This document shows, in pieces, positions 35,064 through 44,579 of a DNA stretch of 64,000 nucleotides; the stretch's first letter is position 1, and each line of letters starts with the position of its first letter. Source of the stretch: Streptomyces sp. TP-A0356 (GTDB taxonomy: Bacteria; Actinomycetota; Actinomycetes; Streptomycetales; Streptomycetaceae); the NCBI RefSeq assembly GCF_001417775.1, contig NZ_BBZJ01000022.1, forward strand, positions 186,001-250,000, written 5' to 3'. The notes below the pieces were generated by a model. The model ran no database searches. It saw only the letters and a program-made list of their open reading frames with translations, and was not told where the DNA came from. The translations under genes were made by a program, and so were the position numbers.

Positions 35064-35202
35064 AAGAGCTCCGAACAAAAGGGGCGCCCGGTGAACTCTG
35101 CGGCCGGCCGCGACGCTGGACCACTTCCCGGACAGCCTGCTGGACATGGGCGGCCGTGGAGCCGGAGGAGGTCGCTTCCTGAGGGCAGCTCGCAGCACGG
35201 GA

Positions 35203-35240
35203 AACGCCGGACGGGCCGACTCACCGGCCCGTCCGGCGTT
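35203..35240. terminator. Terminator after serA, shared palindrome family
   Basis: A perfect 15-bp stem (AACGCCGGACGGGCC / GGCCCGTCCGGCGTT) with an 8-nt loop lies between convergent genes. Twelve bases of the stem are the same as in the hairpin at 19179-19212. It probably terminates serA on the minus strand and backs up the terminator at 35004-35063 on the plus strand. Confidence 0.75.
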
Positions 35241-35334
35241 CGAGGACGAGTCCGTTCAGGGCGAACGGGGTCCGGGGGCCAAGCCCACCGGGACGGCGAC
35301 CTCAGCCGACGGTCACCTCCAGCGCAGGGTCACC

Positions 35335-36936
35335 TCAGACCAGGTTCACCGAGCGGGCGGACGTCGCGCCGATCTCCTCCGCCACCTCCGTCAGGACGTT
35401 CTGCGGCACCGTGTCGTCGACCGTGAGCACCGCGAGGGCCTCGCCGCCGGCGATGTCGCGGGCCACCTGCATGCCCGCGATGTTGATGCCGGCCTCGCCG
35501 AGGATGCGGCCCAGTGTGCCGACCACGCCCGGGCGGTCGGTGTAGCGCAGCACGACCATGTGGTCCGCGAGGGCCAGGTCGACGTCGTAGTCACCCACCG
35601 CGACGATCTTCTGGTGGTGCTTGGGGCCGGCCAGCGTGCCGGAGACCGACACCTCCTCGCCGTCCGCGAGCGTGCCGCGCACGGTGACGACGTTGCGGTG
35701 GTCGGTGGCCTCCGAGCTGGTGGTCAGCCGCACCTCGACACCGCGCTCCTGGGCGAACAGCGGGGCGTTGACGTACGAAACCGTCTCGTCCACCACGTCC
35801 TCGAACACACCCTTGAGCGCGGAGAGTTCGAGCACCTTCACATCGTGCTGGGTGATCTCGCCGTACACCTCGACGTCGAGCCGGACCGCGACCTCGCCCG
35901 CGAGCGCGGTGAAGATGCGGCCCAGCTTCTCGGCGAGCGGCAGACCCGGCTTGACGTCCTCGGCGATCACACCGCCCTGGACGTTCACCGCGTCCGGAAC
36001 CAGCTCACCCGCGAGTGCGAGGCGCACCGACCTGGCGACCGCGATGCCGGCCTTCTCCTGGGCCTCGTCCGTCGAAGCGCCCAGGTGGGGGGTGCAGACG
36101 ACCTGGTCCAGCTCGAACAGCGGCGAGTCCGTGCACGGCTCCTTCGCGTACACGTCGAGGCCCGCACCCGCGACCCGGCCCTCCTTGAGCGCCGAGTACA
36201 GCGCCTCCTCGTCGACGATCCCGCCGCGCGCGGCGTTGACGATGCGGACGTGCGGCTTGACCTTGTGCAGCGCCTCGTCGCCGATCAGACCGAGCGTCTC
36301 GGGGGTCTTGGGCAGGTGGACGGTGATGAAGTCGGAGACCTCCAGCAGCTCGTCCAGCGACAGCACCTTGACGCCCATCTGCGCGGCCCGCGCGGGCTGG
36401 ACGTAGGGGTCGTAGGCGACGACCTTCATGCCGAACGCGGACATGCGCTGCGCGACCAGCGCGCCGATGCGGCCCAGGCCGACCACGCCGAGGGTCTTCT
36501 CGGCGAGCTCGACGCCCGTGTACTTGCTGCGCTTCCACTCGCCGTTCTTCAGCGCCGAATTGGCCTGCGGGATGTTGCGGGCGGTGGCGAGGATCAGACC
36601 ACAGGCCAGCTCGGCGGCGGTCACGATGTTCGAGGTGGGGGCGTTGACGACCATCACGCCGGCCTTGGTGGCGGCGGAGACGTCCACGTTGTCCAGGCCG
36701 ACGCCGGCTCGCGCGACGACCTTCAGCTTCTTCGCGGCGGCGACGGCCTCGGCGTCGACCTTCGTCGCGGAGCGGATCAGGATGGCGTCGACGTCGGCGA
36801 TCGCGGGCAGCAGCTCGGCACGGTCCGCGCCGTTGCAGTGCCGGATCTCGAAGTCCGGGCCGAGGGCGTCGACGGTCGCGGGCGACAGCTCCTCAGCGAT
36901 GAGTACCGTGGCTTTGCGGGTGGGGTACGAGCTCAC
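35335..36936 (-). CDS. serA: D-3-phosphoglycerate dehydrogenase
   Basis: This 533-residue long-form SerA (type I) oxidises 3-phosphoglycerate in the first step of serine synthesis. It has an N-terminal substrate domain and a NAD-binding motif GVVGLGRIG (about residue 150). Catalytic residues lie in VNAARGGIVDEEAL, RVAGAGLDVYAKEP and TPHLGASTDEAQ. An allosteric-substrate-binding domain (GEITQHDVKVLELSALKG) and a C-terminal ACT domain for serine feedback follow. GTG 36936 has GAGG 6 nt upstream; the longer open frame has no support. It follows ilvC after 267 nt with a hairpin between, so it is probably transcribed separately. Confidence 0.95.
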   Translation of the reverse strand: MSSYPTRKATVLIAEELSPATVDALGPDFEIRHCNGADRAELLPAIADVDAILIRSATKVDAEAVAAAKKLKVVARAGVGLDNVDVSAATKAGVMVVNAPTSNIVTAAELACGLILATARNIPQANSALKNGEWKRSKYTGVELAEKTLGVVGLGRIGALVAQRMSAFGMKVVAYDPYVQPARAAQMGVKVLSLDELLEVSDFITVHLPKTPETLGLIGDEALHKVKPHVRIVNAARGGIVDEEALYSALKEGRVAGAGLDVYAKEPCTDSPLFELDQVVCTPHLGASTDEAQEKAGIAVARSVRLALAGELVPDAVNVQGGVIAEDVKPGLPLAEKLGRIFTALAGEVAVRLDVEVYGEITQHDVKVLELSALKGVFEDVVDETVSYVNAPLFAQERGVEVRLTTSSEATDHRNVVTVRGTLADGEEVSVSGTLAGPKHHQKIVAVGDYDVDLALADHMVVLRYTDRPGVVGTLGRILGEAGINIAGMQVARDIAGGEALAVLTVDDTVPQNVLTEVAEEIGATSARSVNLV

Positions 36937-37164
36937 GTGAGTCCTCACAAGTCCAATGCGGACGGCCGTCCCGACGGCCGCATGCGGTGGAGGGGTGCTA
37001 GCCGCGTGGAAGACGCACGACGCTGTGGGCCTGAACGCGATTGTTGTGCAGAAGTGTAGTGGCGCGACGCCGGTCGTATTACGCCTCTGCGGAAGGATCA
37101 CCCGTCCGTGGCTGGACGGGTTGGACAACGCCCGGTGCCAGGCGTTACCCACGGTTCGGCCGAA

Positions 37165-37191
37165 GGGGCCGGAGCGGACTGCTCCGGCCCC
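37165..37191 (-). terminator. Terminator after ilvC
   Basis: A perfect 11-bp stem (GGGGCCGGAGC / GCTCCGGCCCC) with a 5-nt loop lies 12 nt beyond the ilvC stop on the minus strand. Confidence 0.75.
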
Positions 37192-37203
37192 CGGGCACAG
37201 GAC

Positions 37204-38202
<999 letters not shown>

Positions 38203-38341
38203 TTTGGGTTCTCTCCTTGGAGTGCAGGTGTTGCTCCCACCGTATGCCGGTGGGGGGAGGGGAGGTTTGAGGGTCTCGGAATACGGGCGGCCGACGGCTT
38301 CCCGGCCGCCCGTCTCCGGTCGTGGGTGCCTCGTACGCGTC

Positions 38342-38866
38342 CTACGCGGACCGGTCGAGGGCGCGCAGCGAGCGGTCCGTGATCGAACGGGCGCCACGGC
38401 CGATCGCGATCGTGCCGGACTGGACCAGCTCCTTGATGCCGTACGGCTCCAGCATCTTCAGCATGGCGGACAGCTTGTCGCTGGACCCGGTGGCCTCGAT
38501 GGTGACGGCCTCCGGGGAGACGTCGACGGTCTTGGCGCGGAACAGCTGGACGATCTCGACGATCTGGGAGCGCGTCTCGTTGTCGGCGCGCACCTTCACC
38601 AGAACGAGTTCCCGCTGAACGGCGGACGACGGCTCCAGCTCCACGATCTTCAGCACGTTGACGAGCTTGTTGAGTTGCTTGGTGACCTGTTCGAGCGGCA
38701 GGTCCTCCACGTTCACCACGATGGTGATGCGGGAGATGTCGGGGTGCTCGGTGACACCGACCGCGAGCGAGTCGATGTTGAAGCCACGGCGGGAGAACAG
38801 TGCGGCGATCCGGGCGAGGATGCCGGGCGTGTTCTCGACGAGGACCGAGAGGGTGTGCTTGGACAT
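38342..38866 (-). CDS. ilvN: Acetolactate synthase small (regulatory) subunit
   Basis: This 174-residue protein has an N-terminal ACT domain (LSVLVENTPGILARIAALFSRRGFNIDSLA) and a C-terminal ferredoxin-like domain. It confers valine feedback inhibition and activates IlvB. ATG 38866 lies 20 nt after the ilvB stop with only a weak ribosome-binding site, consistent with translational coupling. The frame is open 9 nt further upstream. The length is that usual in Streptomyces. Confidence 0.95.
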   Translation of the reverse strand: MSKHTLSVLVENTPGILARIAALFSRRGFNIDSLAVGVTEHPDISRITIVVNVEDLPLEQVTKQLNKLVNVLKIVELEPSSAVQRELVLVKVRADNETRSQIVEIVQLFRAKTVDVSPEAVTIEATGSSDKLSAMLKMLEPYGIKELVQSGTIAIGRGARSITDRSLRALDRSA

Positions 38867-38886
38867 GGTTCTCACTCAGCTCTCTC

Positions 38887-40755
38887 TCAGTCGTCTTCGC
38901 TGTCGCCGAAGTCGGGACGGACGTCCCGCGCGGCCATGATCTCGTCGTTGGAGGTTCCGGCTGCCACCATCGGCCACACCATCGCGTCCTCGTGGACGAT
39001 GAAGTCGACGACGACCGGGCGGTCGTTGATCGAGTTCGCCTCCTCGATGACCTTGTCGAGGTCCTCGGGGGACTCGCAGCGGATCGCGTGGCAGCCCATG
39101 GCCTCCGACAGCTTCACGAAGTCGGGGACGCGGGTGCCGGAGCTGCGCTGCTTGCCCTCGGCGGAGCCCGGCACGGTCACCTCCGGGCCGGAGTGCAGCA
39201 CGGTGTTGGAGTACCGCTGGTTGTAGAAGAGGGTCTGCCACTGGCGGACCATCCCGAGGGCGCCGTTGTTGATGATGGCGACCTTGATCGGGATGTTGTT
39301 CAGGGCGCAGGTGGTCAGCTCCTGGTTGGTCATCTGGAAGCAGCCGTCGCCGTCGATCGCCCAGACCGTGCGGTCCTGCGCGCCGGCCTTCGCACCCATC
39401 GCCGCCGGGACCGCGTAGCCCATCGTTCCGGCGCCGCCGGAGTTGAGCCAGGTGGCGGGCTTCTCGTACTGGATGAAGTGCGCCGCCCACATCTGGTGCT
39501 GGCCGACGCCCGCCGCGAAGATCGTGCCCTCGGGCGCGAGCTGCCCGATGCGCTCGATGACCTGCTGCGGGGAGAGCGTGCCGTCGTCCGGCAGGTCGTA
39601 GCCCAGCGGGTAGGTGTCGCGCCAGCGGTTGAGGTCCTTCCACCAGGCGGTGTAGTCGCCCTGGTGGCCCTCGCTGTGCTCCTTCTGCACGGCCTGGATC
39701 AGATCGGCGATGACCTCGCGGGCGTCGCCGACGATGGGCACGTCGGCGGCGCGGTTCTTGCCGATCTCGGCCGGGTCGATGTCGGCGTGGACGATCTTGG
39801 CGTACGGGGCGAAGCTGTCCAGCTTGCCGGTGACGCGGTCGTCGAAGCGGGCTCCGAGGGCGACGATCAGGTCGGCCTTCTGCAGCGCGGTGACGGCGGT
39901 GACCGCACCGTGCATGCCCGGCATTCCCACGTGCAGCGGGTGGCTGTCGGGGAATGCGCCGAGCGCCATCAGGGTGGTGGTGACGGGCGCTCCGGTGAGT
40001 TCCGCGAGGACCTTGAGCTCGGCGGTCGCCCGTGCCTTCAGGACGCCGCCGCCGACGTAGAGGACGGGCCGCCGGGCGGAGGTGATCAGCTTGGCGGCCT
40101 CGCGGATCTGCTTGGCGTGCGGCTTGGTCACCGGGCGGTAGCCGGGCAGGTCCGTGACGGGCGGCCAGCTGAAGGTGGTCCGCGCCTGGAGGGCGTCCTT
40201 GGCGATGTCGACGAGGACCGGGCCCGGGCGGCCGGTGGAGGCGATGTGGAAGGCCTCCGCGATGGTCCGGGGGATGTCCTCGGCCTTGGTCACCAGGAAG
40301 TTGTGCTTGGTGATCGGCATCGTGATGCCGACGATGTCCGCCTCCTGGAAGGCGTCGGTGCCGATCGCCTTGGAGGCGACCTGGCCGGTGATCGCGACCA
40401 GCGGCACCGAGTCCATGTGCGCGTCCGCGATCGGGGTCACCAGGTTGGTGGCGCCGGGGCCCGACGTCGCCATGCAGACGCCGACCTTGCCGGTGGCCTG
40501 CGCGTACCCCGTGGCCGCGTGGCCCGCGCCCTGCTCGTGCCGCACCAGCACGTGCCGCACCCGCTTGGAGTCCATCAGCGGGTCGTAGGCCGGAAGGATC
40601 GCACCGCCGGGAATGCCGAATACCGTCTCGGCGCCGACCTCCTCGAGAGAGCGGATGAGGGACTGCGCACCCGTGACGTGCTCGGGTGCGGACTGATGTC
40701 CTCCGGATCGGGGCCGCGGCTGCGGATGGTGGGCCCCGGTGGCCTGCTCGGTCAT
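38887..40755 (-). CDS. ilvB: Acetolactate synthase large (catalytic) subunit
   Basis: This 622-residue ThDP enzyme condenses pyruvate with pyruvate or 2-oxobutyrate, the first common step to Val/Leu/Ile. The catalytic Glu lies in LEEVGAETVFGIPGG, followed by a FAD region. The ThDP-Mg motif is GDGCFQMTNQELTTCALNNIPIKVAIINN in outline (GDG...NN). It has a Pro/His-rich N-terminal extension of ~30 residues, as in other streptomycetes. The start is ATG 40755 (MTEQATG); ATG 40761 is also possible. It is preceded by a leader peptide and intrinsic terminator that form a classical attenuator. Confidence 0.95.
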   Translation of the reverse strand: MTEQATGAHHPQPRPRSGGHQSAPEHVTGAQSLIRSLEEVGAETVFGIPGGAILPAYDPLMDSKRVRHVLVRHEQGAGHAATGYAQATGKVGVCMATSGPGATNLVTPIADAHMDSVPLVAITGQVASKAIGTDAFQEADIVGITMPITKHNFLVTKAEDIPRTIAEAFHIASTGRPGPVLVDIAKDALQARTTFSWPPVTDLPGYRPVTKPHAKQIREAAKLITSARRPVLYVGGGVLKARATAELKVLAELTGAPVTTTLMALGAFPDSHPLHVGMPGMHGAVTAVTALQKADLIVALGARFDDRVTGKLDSFAPYAKIVHADIDPAEIGKNRAADVPIVGDAREVIADLIQAVQKEHSEGHQGDYTAWWKDLNRWRDTYPLGYDLPDDGTLSPQQVIERIGQLAPEGTIFAAGVGQHQMWAAHFIQYEKPATWLNSGGAGTMGYAVPAAMGAKAGAQDRTVWAIDGDGCFQMTNQELTTCALNNIPIKVAIINNGALGMVRQWQTLFYNQRYSNTVLHSGPEVTVPGSAEGKQRSSGTRVPDFVKLSEAMGCHAIRCESPEDLDKVIEEANSINDRPVVVDFIVHEDAMVWPMVAAGTSNDEIMAARDVRPDFGDSEDD

Positions 40756-40824
40756 CGGCATTCTCTTCTCGATGCTGAGGGTTTTTGCGAGGTTTGAGCG
40801 TTGTTCGACTGGTGCCTGTGCAAC

Positions 40825-40858
40825 AAAAAACCCCTCGTGCCGTGAGGCAAGCGAGGGG
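40825..40858 (-). promoter_or_regulatory. ilvB attenuator terminator
   Basis: On the minus strand a CCCCTCG...CGAGGGG stem with an inner TGCC/GGCA pairing (40831-40858) is followed by six T (40825-40830). It lies 55 nt after the leader-peptide stop and 70 nt before ilvB. This is the terminator half of a ribosome-mediated attenuator. Confidence 0.88.
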
Positions 40859-40912
40859 AGCGCGCCGGGTGTGGTCGCTGGGCTTTCCGGTTCATTTCCG
40901 GTGGGTCCCAGC

Positions 40913-40954
40913 TCAGCCGACGCGCTGTCCAAGTACGAGAATTCGGGTGCGCAT
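40913..40954 (-). CDS. ilvB leader peptide
   Basis: A 13-residue peptide, MRTRILVLGQRVG, has consecutive Ile-Leu-Val-Leu codons (ATT CTC GTA CTT), several of them rare in this GC-rich genome. GGAGGG lies 8 nt before its ATG. Ribosome stalling at these codons when charged branched-chain tRNAs are scarce would favour an antiterminator over the hairpin at 40831-40858. I recall this type of leader as predicted for ilvB in actinobacteria. It starts 33 nt after the stop of the GGDEF-EAL gene, so the ilvB promoter must lie within or very near the end of that gene. Confidence 0.85.
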   Translation of the reverse strand: MRTRILVLGQRVG

Positions 40955-40987
40955 GGCACTGACCCTCCCCCCGGCACGCCATCACTG

Positions 40988-43900
40988 TCAAGTGGGTGGG
41001 ACGGGAGTCTCATTATGTGAGCGGAGGGCCGTACCGCCTCCGAGAACGGCGGTCACACCACTGGTGTACACCCCCGCGCCGCCGCCCGCGAACGCCGGCT
41101 CCACCGGGCCGTGCGGCACCGGATAGTGGCCGGACGTGAGCGCCCGGCGCAGCCGGTACTCGTCCAGCGGTCCGGAGAACGCCACACCCTGCCCGTGTGT
41201 ACAGCCCATCGCACGCAGGGCGACGACCTGCTCGGGCAGGTCCACGCCATCGGCGACGGACGGCAGACCCAGGTCGGTGGCGATCCGCAGCAGTCCGCTG
41301 GTGATCTTGTGCAGCCGCGCGGACTCGACGACCCCCTCGACGAGGCTGCGGTCGAGCTTCAGCACGTCGACGGGGAGCCGGCGCAGCGCCGTGATGGCCG
41401 CGTAGCCGCTGCCGAGGCCGTCCAGGGCGATCCGTACGCCGATCCTGCGCAGGGCGGCGAGTCTGCGCTCCAGCTCGTCCAGGGAGATCCGGGGATCGAT
41501 CTCGGAGAGTTCGATCACCAGGGCGCCCGACGCCAGCCCGTGCCGGGTGAGCAGGGCCTCGACGGAGCCGAGCGGCAGGGAGCGGTCGAGGAGGCGGCGG
41601 GCGCCCATCCGCACGGCGACGGGCACGGCGAACCCGGTGGCGGTGCGCTCGGCGGCCTGCTCGACGGCCTCCTCCAGCAGCCAGCGGCCGAGCTCGGCGG
41701 CCTTGTCGCTGTCCTCGGAGACCCGCAGGAACTCCGCGGGCGTGAAGAGCACGCCCTGGGAGGAGCGCCAGCGTGCCTGGGCACTCACCGAGGCGATCCG
41801 GCCGTCCTGGAGCGAGACCACCGGCTGGTGCAGCAGGGTGAACTCGCCGTCGTGCAGCGCGGCCCGCAGCCGGGTGGCCAGCTCGGCCTTGCGTACGACG
41901 TCCTGCTGCATCTGGGGCGCGTACAGCTCGACACGGCCCTTGCCGGCCGCCTTGGCGCGGTACATGGCCAGGTCGGCGTTGCGCAGGAGTTCACCCGCGC
42001 CCAGGCCCGGTTCCGAGAAGGCGACGCCGATGGACGCGGCCACCCGGACATCGTTGCCTTCGATGTCGTAGGGCTGCGAGAGGGTGACCCGGAGCCGGTC
42101 GGCGAGTTCGAGGATGTGGCCTTCGCGTGCGGTGCGGTCACGGGTGCCGTCGCCCACGATGAGGGCCGCGAACTCGTCGCCGCCGAGGCGGGCGGCGGTG
42201 TCGCCCTGGCGGACCGAGTCCTGGAGTCTGCGGGCCGCCTGGACGAGCAGTTCGTCGCCGGCCTGGTGCCCGATCGTGTCGTTGACGGCCTTGAAGCCGT
42301 CGAGGTCGATGAAGAGCACGGCGGTGCCGCGGTCGGAGGAACGGCGGCCGGCCAGTGCCTGCTGGACGCGCCTGGTGAACAGGGCGCGGTTGGGCAGGTC
42401 GGTGAGCGGGTCGTGCTCGGCGTTGTGCTGCAGCTGTGCCTGCAGGCGCACTCTTTCGGTGACGTCCCGGCTGTTGAAGATGAGACCGCCCTGGTGGCGG
42501 TTGACGGTGGACTCGACGTTGAGCCAGCCGCCCGCGCCGGACCTGAAACGGCACTCGATACGGGTGGTGGGTTCCGCGGTGTGGCTGGCGGCGAGGAAGC
42601 GGCGCACCTCGTGCACCACGCAGCCCAGGTCCTCCGGGTGGATGAGCGCGGCCAGTTCGGTCCCCACGAGCTCCTCGGCGGACCGCCCGTAGACGCCGGC
42701 GGCGGCCGGGGAGACGTATCTGAGGATGCCGTTGGGCGCGGCGATCATGATGACGTCGCTGGAGCCCTGCACCAGGGAGCGGAAGTGGTTCTCCTTCTGC
42801 GCCAGCTCCTGGGTGAGGGTGATGTTGTCGAGCAGCATGATGCCCTGCCGCACGACGAGCGCGAGCACCACGGCGCCCGCGGTGATCAGTACGACGTGGT
42901 CGACGCTGTGGCCGTTGAGGACGTTGTAGAGGATCCCCAGCGTGCAGACGGCGGCGGCCAGGTAGGGCGTGAGCGCGGCCAGGGATCCCGAGATCGGGGG
43001 CGTGGCCGGATACCGGTCGCGGTCCGGGTCCTGGGGGAGCCCGGCCGGGTACCGGTCGTGCGGGAGTCCGAGGCCGGGGTCCGGCCGGAGCCCGTGGCCC
43101 GGGTCCGGCGGGAGCCCATGGCCGGGGTCCTCGGGGAGCGCGTGCGGATGGGCTCCCTGATGGTCGGCCGGCTGCGGCTCGGTCTCCCGCTGCTCCGGCG
43201 CGTGCTCGTGCACCACGCGCGCGTGCCGGTCGGCGCCCGGCTGTCCGGGCCGGGCGCCGGCCCAGGGGGCGTAGGCGAGGAGCAGCGAGCCGGAGAACCA
43301 GCCCGCGTCCAGCAGTTGGCCCGAGTGGTAGCTGTTGTGCAGCAGCGGCGAGGTGAACAGGGCGTCGCACACCACGGTCAGGGCGAGTGCGCCGATGGCG
43401 GTGTTGACCGCGGAGCGGTTCACCGCGGAACGCCGGAAGTGGAGCGCGACCACCATGCTGATCAAGGCGATGTCCAGCAGCGGGTACGCGAGCGACAGCG
43501 CGGTGTGCGCGACGCTCGGCCCGTCGAACTTCGCCGCCTGGGCGAGCGCGAGGCTCCACGACAGCGTCAGCAGCGAGCCGCCGATCAGCCAGGCGTCGAG
43601 CGCGAGGCATACCCAACCCGCCTTGGTGACGGGCCTTTTGGCGAGCACGAGCAGTCCTACGATGGCGGGTGGAGCGAAGCAGAGGAAAAAGAGGTCGGCG
43701 GAGCTGGGCGAGGGGACGGGGCTGTCGAGGACGACCTCGTACCAGCCCCAGATCCCGTTGCCCAGCGCCGCCATGGCGGAGGAGAGCGCGAACAGCAGCC
43801 AGGCGGGCCGGAAGCGGCTGCGGCTGGTGCGGGCGTACAGGAAGCAGGAGACCGACGCGGTGCCGGCCGCTGCGCTCAGCCCGAAGTCGCCCATGCAGAG

Positions 43901-44329
43901 CGCGACGCTCCGGGAGCCCCAGCCGATCGCGGAACCGACGGCGTATCCCGCGCAGACCAGGGCCAGGACCAGTTGCGGAACGAGGCTCGTCCGGCCGCCT
44001 GGCGACGGACGGCGGGCCGGCAGCGCTCCGGGGGAGCTCACCGGATCCTCCCGGTCCGGGGAGCCGCCGGGTCGCGGCGCGCTGGGTGCGCGTGCCTCTT
44101 GCGGCCGCTGTGCCTGCGGTGGTGGTGATGACCGCTGTGACCGCGTCTGCGCGTCGTCGCCGCTCGCCAGGGTCGCCGCCCGCGGCCCCGCCGCGTCGGA
44201 TGGTCCGTCCATAGGCCGTGCATCGCCCGTCGCCCCCCTCGCATGTCTCAAAGTTCCGTCCCCGGCGCCGAACGGTGCGCGGCGCAGCCCCTGTCGGGAC
44301 GATACACCAGTCTCGTCACTCAGGGACAT
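40988..44329 (-). CDS. Membrane PAS-GGDEF-EAL cyclic-di-GMP protein with degenerate EAL
   Basis: This 1113-residue protein begins with a disordered, Pro/Arg-rich ~130 residues. A multi-helix membrane sensor region (about 135-380), a Pro/Asp/His repeat linker (LPPDPGHGLRPDPG...), two more helices and a PAS domain (FRSLVQGSSDVIMIAAPNG) follow. The GGDEF domain has an intact RLGGDEFA near residue 716. The EAL-like domain has lost key residues: SAQ replaces EAL, DGLGSGY replaces DDFGTGY and ADGVD replaces AEGVE. It is probably a diguanylate cyclase with a non-catalytic EAL. ATG 44329 has AGAGGA upstream. It is conserved beside ilvB in Streptomyces; possibly the protein named CdgC, but I am not certain of the name. 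Confidence 0.9.
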   Translation of the reverse strand: MSLSDETGVSSRQGLRRAPFGAGDGTLRHARGATGDARPMDGPSDAAGPRAATLASGDDAQTRSQRSSPPPQAQRPQEARAPSAPRPGGSPDREDPVSSPGALPARRPSPGGRTSLVPQLVLALVCAGYAVGSAIGWGSRSVALCMGDFGLSAAAGTASVSCFLYARTSRSRFRPAWLLFALSSAMAALGNGIWGWYEVVLDSPVPSPSSADLFFLCFAPPAIVGLLVLAKRPVTKAGWVCLALDAWLIGGSLLTLSWSLALAQAAKFDGPSVAHTALSLAYPLLDIALISMVVALHFRRSAVNRSAVNTAIGALALTVVCDALFTSPLLHNSYHSGQLLDAGWFSGSLLLAYAPWAGARPGQPGADRHARVVHEHAPEQRETEPQPADHQGAHPHALPEDPGHGLPPDPGHGLRPDPGLGLPHDRYPAGLPQDPDRDRYPATPPISGSLAALTPYLAAAVCTLGILYNVLNGHSVDHVVLITAGAVVLALVVRQGIMLLDNITLTQELAQKENHFRSLVQGSSDVIMIAAPNGILRYVSPAAAGVYGRSAEELVGTELAALIHPEDLGCVVHEVRRFLAASHTAEPTTRIECRFRSGAGGWLNVESTVNRHQGGLIFNSRDVTERVRLQAQLQHNAEHDPLTDLPNRALFTRRVQQALAGRRSSDRGTAVLFIDLDGFKAVNDTIGHQAGDELLVQAARRLQDSVRQGDTAARLGGDEFAALIVGDGTRDRTAREGHILELADRLRVTLSQPYDIEGNDVRVAASIGVAFSEPGLGAGELLRNADLAMYRAKAAGKGRVELYAPQMQQDVVRKAELATRLRAALHDGEFTLLHQPVVSLQDGRIASVSAQARWRSSQGVLFTPAEFLRVSEDSDKAAELGRWLLEEAVEQAAERTATGFAVPVAVRMGARRLLDRSLPLGSVEALLTRHGLASGALVIELSEIDPRISLDELERRLAALRRIGVRIALDGLGSGYAAITALRRLPVDVLKLDRSLVEGVVESARLHKITSGLLRIATDLGLPSVADGVDLPEQVVALRAMGCTHGQGVAFSGPLDEYRLRRALTSGHYPVPHGPVEPAFAGGGAGVYTSGVTAVLGGGTALRSHNETPVPPT

Positions 44330-44579
44330 AGTTCCTCTACGCTCAGTGACGATCACCGAGGATGTGTGCACGTAACGCGCACGAGGGACTGCGGAGTGTG
44401 CCGGAAGCTGATGGGGAGCGAACCGTAGACGACGAGTGCGCCGGTGGTGCGACGGTAGGTCATCACCACGGCGGCGCGTGCGCGGGCTCGGACTTGGGCG
44501 GCGGAGGTGGCTCGAATCGTGCGCCGTACCGGCCTCACATCCGGGTGGGCCGGGCCCCCCTTCGCCCGCGCCCGAGCGA

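Noticed and set aside
35064..35202. Gene remnant between the pucR-type gene and serA
   Set aside because: Short frames here give no protein-like sequence I can place; I leave it as non-coding spacer with terminators.
41111..44128. A 1005-codon plus-strand frame opposite the GGDEF-EAL gene
   Set aside because: Shadow frame; the opposite strand has PAS, GGDEF and EAL motifs and normal codon bias.
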